NCBI RefSeq assembly: GCF_002879855.1
Contig: NZ_PNYB01000008.1
Span: forward strand, 202,958-266,957
Direction of reading: 5' to 3'
DNA: 64,000 nucleotides
Origin: Trinickia soli
GTDB lineage: Bacteria; Pseudomonadota; Gammaproteobacteria; Burkholderiales; Burkholderiaceae
Numbering within the stretch: the first letter of the stretch is position 1; each line of letters starts with the position of its first letter. The position numbers were made by a program, and so were the translations under genes. The notes beneath the pieces are model-generated. The model searched no databases and was not told the DNA's origin. It worked only from the letters and a program-made list of their open reading frames with translations. Positions 59,803-64,000 of this stretch are shown here, one piece after another.

Positions 59803-61281
59803 CTATCGCATCACGAACGGATTGCCTGTCAGCGCACCCGTATTGATCCAGACGCACTTCGTCTGTAGGTATTCGTTCACCGCATCGATGCCGTTCTCGC
59901 GCCCAAGCCCCGAATCCTTGTAACCACCGAACGGCGACATGTAGCTCACCGCGCGATACGTATTGACCCAGACGGTACCCGACTCGATGCGCTCCGACAT
60001 CCGGAACGCACGGCCGATGTCACTCGTCCACACGCCCGCGCCGAGACCGAAGCGCACGTCATTCGCGATCGCGACCGCCTCGTCTTCCGCGTCGAAGCGA
60101 ATCACCGACAGCACCGGACCGAACACTTCCTCCTGCGCGATCCGCATGTCGTTCGTCACGCCGGTGAAGATCGTCGGTTCGACGAACCAGCCGTCGCCGC
60201 ACTCGGCGCGCGTCGCCGCATGACCGCCGAGCGCGAGATGCGCGCCTTCGTTGCGCGCAACGTCGATGTAGTGAAGCACTTTGTCGTACTGTGGACCCGT
60301 CGTGATGGGGCCGACCTGCGTGCTCGCGACCATCGGGTCACCCATTTGAGCGGTACGTGCAAGCGAAACGACACGTTCGACGACCTCGTCATGCACCTTC
60401 GACTGCACGAGCAGCCGGGATCCGGCGATGCAGGTCTGCCCAGTCGCCGCAAAAATCCCGGATACCGCGCCATTCACCGCATCGTCGAGATTCGCATCGT
60501 CGAACACGATGTTCGGCGATTTTCCGCCAAGCTCGAGGCTCACATGCTTAAAATCATGCGCCGCCTGCTCGTTGATCCGGCGCCCCGTCGAATCGGCGCC
60601 GGTGAACGTAACCTTGCGAACCAGCGGATGCGAGACGAGCGCGCTGCCGACTTCGTTACCGAAACCCGTCACCACGTTCACGACGCCGCGCGGAAAACCG
60701 ACCTCATGCAGCAGTTCGACGAATTCAAGCGTCGATGCCGACGTGAACTCCGACGGCTTGATGACGGCCGTGCAGCCTGCCGCCAGCGCCGGCGCGAGCT
60801 TCCACGCAAGCAACATCAGCGGCGAATTCCACGGCGTGATGATCGCGACCACGCCGAGGGGCTCGCGTCGCGTGAAGGTGAAGTAGCCTTTCTTGTCGAG
60901 CGGGATCACGTCGCCCTGGATCTTGTCCGCAAGTCCGCCATAGTAGCGGTACCACTGCGGCAGATACGAAAGCTGACCGACCATCTCCGCATACAACTTG
61001 CCGTTGTCGCGCACCTCGATTTCGGCGAGACGCGCAGCGTCGGAGGCAAGACGATCCGCGAGTCGGCAAAGCAACTGCCCGCGCGCACTCGCCGACAGCT
61101 CGCGCCAGTCGCCACTCACGAATGTGCGATGCGCGGCACGCACCGCGAGATCGGCATCGACTTCGTTGCCTCGCGCGATTTCGGCCCATGGTTGACGGGT
61201 AAACGGATTGTCGCTGTTGAACCATTGACGGCTATCGGGCTCGCGCCGCTCGCCATCGACGAAGAGAAAGTAGCGTTGCAT
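59803..61281 (-). CDS. NAD(P)-dependent aldehyde dehydrogenase with TPP enzyme
   Basis: A 492-residue aldehyde dehydrogenase. Catalytic Cys284 (GQTCIAGSR) and Glu250 (LELGGKSP) are intact, as is IITPWNSPLMLLAWKLAPAL near residues 148-167. The ending FGGYKDSGLGRENG is the usual C-terminal signature. The start at 61281 (MQRYFLFVDGE) suits the family. It lies 125 bases downstream of the TPP decarboxylase beta gene on the same strand, so the likely pathway is a 2-oxoacid to an aldehyde, then to the acid. The substrate is unknown. Confidence 0.9.
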   Translation of the reverse strand: MQRYFLFVDGERREPDSRQWFNSDNPFTRQPWAEIARGNEVDADLAVRAAHRTFVSGDWRELSASARGQLLCRLADRLASDAARLAEIEVRDNGKLYAEMVGQLSYLPQWYRYYGGLADKIQGDVIPLDKKGYFTFTRREPLGVVAIITPWNSPLMLLAWKLAPALAAGCTAVIKPSEFTSASTLEFVELLHEVGFPRGVVNVVTGFGNEVGSALVSHPLVRKVTFTGADSTGRRINEQAAHDFKHVSLELGGKSPNIVFDDANLDDAVNGAVSGIFAATGQTCIAGSRLLVQSKVHDEVVERVVSLARTAQMGDPMVASTQVGPITTGPQYDKVLHYIDVARNEGAHLALGGHAATRAECGDGWFVEPTIFTGVTNDMRIAQEEVFGPVLSVIRFDAEDEAVAIANDVRFGLGAGVWTSDIGRAFRMSERIESGTVWVNTYRAVSYMSPFGGYKDSGLGRENGIDAVNEYLQTKCVWINTGALTGNPFVMR

Positions 61282-61406
61282 GACCGGCTCGCTGATTTCG
61301 ATGTGAAGATTCCGCGGTGGCACGCAAGCGCATCGCACGTCGGGCCGCGAAATGGACGACGCCATCGTTCGCGCACAGGCAGCGAACGATGGCGGGTGAA
61401 AAGTGC

Positions 61407-62000
61407 TTAGAACGGCGCGTAGCCGAGCGCTTGGCGGAAGCGGTTCTTGACGTAAACACCATCGCGTGGCGGCAGCGCCCGCGGCGGCTCGTCGGCGCGG
61501 ATATGCACCTGTGCGAACACCGAACCGCGCCGCGCATTCACGCGCTCGACGATCTGCGTGATGTCACGTTCCTGGTGGACTGCGAACGAATCGACAAGAC
61601 CAAAGCCTTTTGCAACTGCGACGAGGTCCGTACCGAGGCTCGAATGGCTCTGCTGCATGCCGGTCTCGCCATAGTGACCGTTGTCGAGCACGACGATCGT
61701 CAGGTTTTTCGGCTGCTTCGCGCCGATCGTGCCCAACACCCCGATACCCATCAACTGCTCGCCGTCGCCGGTGACAACGACCACCGATTTCTCCGGCTGC
61801 GCGAGCGCAAGACCGAGCCCAAGCGCGGCGGCGCCGCCCATCGCGCCCCACAGATAGAAATTGCCGACGCGATCGCCGGCCGCAAACACGTCATATGATG
61901 GCGACCCTAGACCCGATACGACGAGCGCGTCCGGCACGCCGGCCATCAGGCTCGCGACGAATGCACGGCGATCGATCGTCTTGATGCTTTGCTCGCTCAT
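61407..62000 (-). CDS. TPP-dependent decarboxylase, beta subunit (ComE/sulfopyruvate-decarboxylase-like)
   Basis: A 197-residue TPP-binding subunit. GDGEQLMGIGVLGTIG followed by LDNGHYGETG (near residues 77-116) is the Mg-TPP motif GDG...N. It matches the beta subunit of sulfopyruvate decarboxylase and the C-terminal part of phosphonopyruvate decarboxylase. The start at 62000 overlaps the alpha stop by one base (TGATG), so the subunits are translationally coupled. An in-frame ATG five codons upstream is less likely. No sulfolactate or phosphonate genes are nearby, so the 2-oxoacid substrate is open. Confidence 0.84.
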   Translation of the reverse strand: MSEQSIKTIDRRAFVASLMAGVPDALVVSGLGSPSYDVFAAGDRVGNFYLWGAMGGAAALGLGLALAQPEKSVVVVTGDGEQLMGIGVLGTIGAKQPKNLTIVVLDNGHYGETGMQQSHSSLGTDLVAVAKGFGLVDSFAVHQERDITQIVERVNARRGSVFAQVHIRADEPPRALPPRDGVYVKNRFRQALGYAPF

Positions 62001-62536
62001 CACTTTCTCTCCCACTTTTTGCGGCCGATGAGGCTCTGCGACAACAGTACGGCGACCTGCTCGCCGCCCTCGAACACGGCATCGAACCCCGCGCTCACGA
62101 TTTCCTCGACGTCCTCCGGACGGTCCGCACGCATCACCGTGATGCCCATCAGCTCAAGCGCCTCCTGCGTTGTCTTGCCCATCGGCCCTTGCCACGGATT
62201 GAATTCCGCGTATTCGCCGCGCATCGTGACTAGTGTGAAGAACGGAAAATTGCAACTGCGCAGCAGCGAGAACATATTCACGCAATTGCCCACGCCGCTG
62301 CTCTGCATCAGCAACACCGCGCGCTGACCGCCCAGCCACGCGCCGCTCGTGATCGCGACGCCCTCTTCTTCCGTCGTCAGTGCGATGGCCTGAATCTCGT
62401 CGTCCGCGATCGCGCTGCGGATCACGTGGGCATGCCCCGCATCCGGCACGTACGCAATCTGCCTGACGCCGCCGGCCCTCAGGACCGAAAAGATGGACGC
62501 CTGCCAGAGCGGCGCTTGTCCTGTTGCGGTGCTCAT
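62000..62536 (-). CDS. TPP-dependent decarboxylase, alpha subunit (ComD-like)
   Basis: A 178-residue pyrimidine-binding subunit. Landmarks are AYVPDAGHAHVI and ALTTEEEGVAITSGAWLGG, the second with the Glu that activates TPP. QSSGVGNCVNMFSLL and TMRGEYAEFNPWQGPMG follow, as in sulfopyruvate and phosphonopyruvate decarboxylases. AAGGAG lies 9 bases before the ATG at 62536. It is divergent from a LysR gene. Together with the beta subunit and the aldehyde dehydrogenase it should turn an organic 2-oxoacid into the next shorter acid. Confidence 0.84.
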   Translation of the reverse strand: MSTATGQAPLWQASIFSVLRAGGVRQIAYVPDAGHAHVIRSAIADDEIQAIALTTEEEGVAITSGAWLGGQRAVLLMQSSGVGNCVNMFSLLRSCNFPFFTLVTMRGEYAEFNPWQGPMGKTTQEALELMGITVMRADRPEDVEEIVSAGFDAVFEGGEQVAVLLSQSLIGRKKWERK

Positions 62537-62575
62537 CCGATGTGCTCCTTAGCAAGTGGTTTCAGATATCTTAAA

Positions 62576-62594
62576 ATGCAATATCACGCTGCAT
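62576..62594. promoter_or_regulatory. dyad in TPP-decarboxylase/LysR divergent gap
   Basis: ATGCA-ATATCACGC-TGCAT is an inverted repeat with 5-base arms, centred in the 117-base gap. It is a candidate LysR binding site by position. Confidence 0.4.
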
Positions 62595-62653
62595 GAAATA
62601 GAGTTTTTTGATTCTGGTATTACAGATCGGCATGCCGCCATCCAGGGATCGAC

Positions 62654-63586
62654 ATGGACATCAAGCAATTGCGCGCGCTGCTGGCCGTCGCGGAAACAGG
62701 CAGCGTCACTCGTGCCGCGGAAGCGCTGCACATCGTCCAGCCAGCGGTATCGCGGCAATTGAAGCTGCTCGAAGAGGACGTGGGCAGCGCGCTGTTCGAG
62801 CGCGGCAGGTATGGAATGGAGTTGACAGAAGCGGGCGAGATTCTGGTCGAGCATGCACGTCGCGCGCTGCTCGAACTTGACCGTGCGCGCGCCGAGATCC
62901 AGCCGTCGGACGCGCAGATTTCCGGCGTTGTCACGATCGGCCTGCTGTCGAGCACCGCGGACCTGCTCGCGGAGCCCTTGCTGAACGAAGTGAAAATCCG
63001 GCATCCGGCCGTGAGCCTGCGGATTTCAGTCGGTTACGCCGGGCACCTGCGCGATTGGCTCGAATCGGGCGAAATCGACGCGGCGTTGCTCTACAACCCG
63101 AAAGCCACGCCGACCATTCAGGCCCAGCCGCTGCTCGACGAGCGCTTGTGCGTCGTCGGCCCGCCGTCCTCGACACTTCGACCGAATCGTCCGCGGGCAC
63201 TCGCGGATCTCGCGTCCTGGCCGATGATCCTGCCGAGCGCGCCTCACGGAATCCGCAATCTGCTCGAACAGGCCTGCCCGGGGACCGGCACGAAGCTGAA
63301 CGTCGTCTTGGAAACGAACGCCATGAGCGTGCAGAAGCAGCTGGTTGTGCGCGGCCATGGTTTCACGATCCTGCCGAGCATTGCCGTGATCGACGATGTC
63401 GCGCGCAAACAGCTTCGCGCCGCGCCATTGAGCGACCCGGAGCTGCAACGCACGATCGTGCTTGCGTTACCCAATACGCGCCGGATCGCGATGGCCGTCA
63501 AGGCCGTCTGTTCGATTCTCGTCCTCGAGATGAAGCGCGCGGTCGAACGTGGCGACTGGCCGACCGCGCGCTGGATCGCGGAGTGA
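62654..63586 (+). CDS. LysR-family regulator of the TPP-decarboxylase cluster
   Basis: A 310-residue regulator. The helix-turn-helix is at residues 1-60 (MDIKQLRALLAVAETGSVTR, then ALHIVQPAVSRQLKLLEE), and the effector domain includes VVRGHGFTILPSIAVI near residue 233. It is divergent from the TPP decarboxylase genes and most likely regulates them and the aldehyde dehydrogenase gene. Another frequent pattern, control of the 3' neighbour, is unlikely because that gene is on the opposite strand. Confidence 0.86.
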   Translation: MDIKQLRALLAVAETGSVTRAAEALHIVQPAVSRQLKLLEEDVGSALFERGRYGMELTEAGEILVEHARRALLELDRARAEIQPSDAQISGVVTIGLLSSTADLLAEPLLNEVKIRHPAVSLRISVGYAGHLRDWLESGEIDAALLYNPKATPTIQAQPLLDERLCVVGPPSSTLRPNRPRALADLASWPMILPSAPHGIRNLLEQACPGTGTKLNVVLETNAMSVQKQLVVRGHGFTILPSIAVIDDVARKQLRAAPLSDPELQRTIVLALPNTRRIAMAVKAVCSILVLEMKRAVERGDWPTARWIAE

Positions 63587-63650
63587 ATTCGATCGCGTTA
63601 CTCGTTGCAAGGCCCGCCTGCGAGCAGATCACGTGATCGGTCACCGCGAT

Positions 63651-64000
63651 TTATTCACCGAGATACGCGGCCCGCACCTTCGGATCGTCGAGCATTTGCC
63701 TGGCATCGCCCGACATGGTGACCATACCAGAATCCATCACATAGCCGCGGTTAGCCGCTTGCAACGCAAGGCGCGCGTTCTGCTCCACGAGCAGCACGGT
63801 GAGGCCTTCCTTCGAAATGTCGCGCACGACTTCGAAGATCTTCTCCACCATGATCGGCGACAGACCCATCGACGGCTCGTCAAGCAACAGCAGCTTCGGA
63901 CGGCTGATGATCGCGCGCGCCATCGCCAGCATCTGTTGCTCGCCGCCCGAGAGCGTGCCCGCGAGCTGCGTGGCCCGCTCCTTCAGACGCGGGAAGTAGC
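63651..64000 (-). CDS. livF: LivF-type branched-chain amino acid ABC ATPase, C-terminal part (gene cut by window edge)
   Basis: The last 116 codons are present; the start lies beyond the right edge. The ABC signature LSGGEQQMLAMARA is followed by LLLLDEPSMGLSP (Walker B), then VLLVEQNARLALQAANRGYV and an ending AYLGE, which together identify the LivF subgroup. It energises uptake of branched-chain amino acids or aromatic or aliphatic acids by HAAT transporters. Walker A is outside the window. The 62 bases between its stop and the LysR stop contain the palindrome GATCACGTGATC at 63627. Confidence 0.88.
   Translation of the reverse strand, partial: YFPRLKERATQLAGTLSGGEQQMLAMARAIISRPKLLLLDEPSMGLSPIMVEKIFEVVRDISKEGLTVLLVEQNARLALQAANRGYVMDSGMVTMSGDARQMLDDPKVRAAYLGE

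Noticed and set aside
63627..63638. Perfect palindrome GATCACGTGATC between convergent LysR and livF genes
   Set aside because: Too short for a terminator and not repeated elsewhere in the window; could be chance.

Overview
The window is high-GC DNA with dense, mostly short-gapped genes, many LysR regulators and several trimeric-porin genes. The porin signal peptides and C-terminal Phe, a DUF4148 secreted protein and the mix of aromatic-type catabolic genes point to a betaproteobacterium of the Burkholderia/Paraburkholderia/Caballeronia group. It looks like an accessory catabolic region of a large replicon. I saw no rRNA, tRNA, CRISPR array, intact insertion sequence or origin.

Layout. 0-1.4 kb: 5' end of a glutaryl-CoA dehydrogenase gene with a divergent LysR gene. 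1.4-12.5 kb (module A): porin, D-2-hydroxyacid dehydrogenase, APH-fold kinase, PAS chemoreceptor, FAH-family hydrolase, cupin, an enolase homologue with altered active-site residues, an HpaD-like extradiol dioxygenase, a carboxymuconolactone-decarboxylase-like protein and a zinc-type alcohol dehydrogenase. A repeated palindrome, TGCTAACGTTAGCA (LacI-family type, central CG), stands before each of its transcription units and also at 14.75 kb. 12.7-17.6 kb: DUF4148 protein, LysR, FMN reductase, AraC, P-loop kinase and an MFS transporter. 17.8-27.8 kb (module B): nitroreductase, cupin, alcohol dehydrogenase, PF06684 protein, FAH hydrolase, VOC protein, aldehyde dehydrogenase, FAD monooxygenase, GntR regulator and porin. 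A different repeated site, TTTGTGCATA, marks its promoters. The porin, cupin, FAH, VOC and alcohol dehydrogenase families occur in both modules, so A and B look like parallel pathways under two different repressors.

28.3-36.4 kb: SDR gene, then an RND efflux system (permease, adaptor, TetR, outer-membrane factor) with matching dyads at both promoters, and a second TetR gene. 36.7-43.4 kb: LysR plus a two-component Rieske oxygenase, an AtoE-type transporter, a class III CoA transferase and an enoyl-CoA hydratase. 43.6-47.9 kb: MFS transporter and metallo-beta-lactamase-fold protein, divergent from two overlapping IclR genes. 48.2-53.3 kb: flavin-binding PPOX-type protein, membrane protein, the C-terminal remnant of a 3-hydroxyacyl-CoA dehydrogenase, LysR, twin RraA/HMG-aldolase-fold genes and an MFS transporter.

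53.4-59.8 kb: an itaconate-degradation type cluster (LysR, acyl-CoA dehydrogenase, CoA transferase, MaoC-type hydratase, CitE-type lyase) interrupted by a decayed etfA copy. 59.8-63.6 kb: aldehyde dehydrogenase with a two-subunit TPP decarboxylase of the sulfopyruvate/phosphonopyruvate class and a LysR gene. The right edge holds the 3' part of a LivF-type ABC ATPase gene.

All functions are read from sequence motifs and context. Substrates of modules A and B are not known. The best candidates for undescribed biology are module A (kinase, hydroxyacid dehydrogenase and atypical enolase combined with ring-cleavage-type enzymes) and the two operator-defined regulons.
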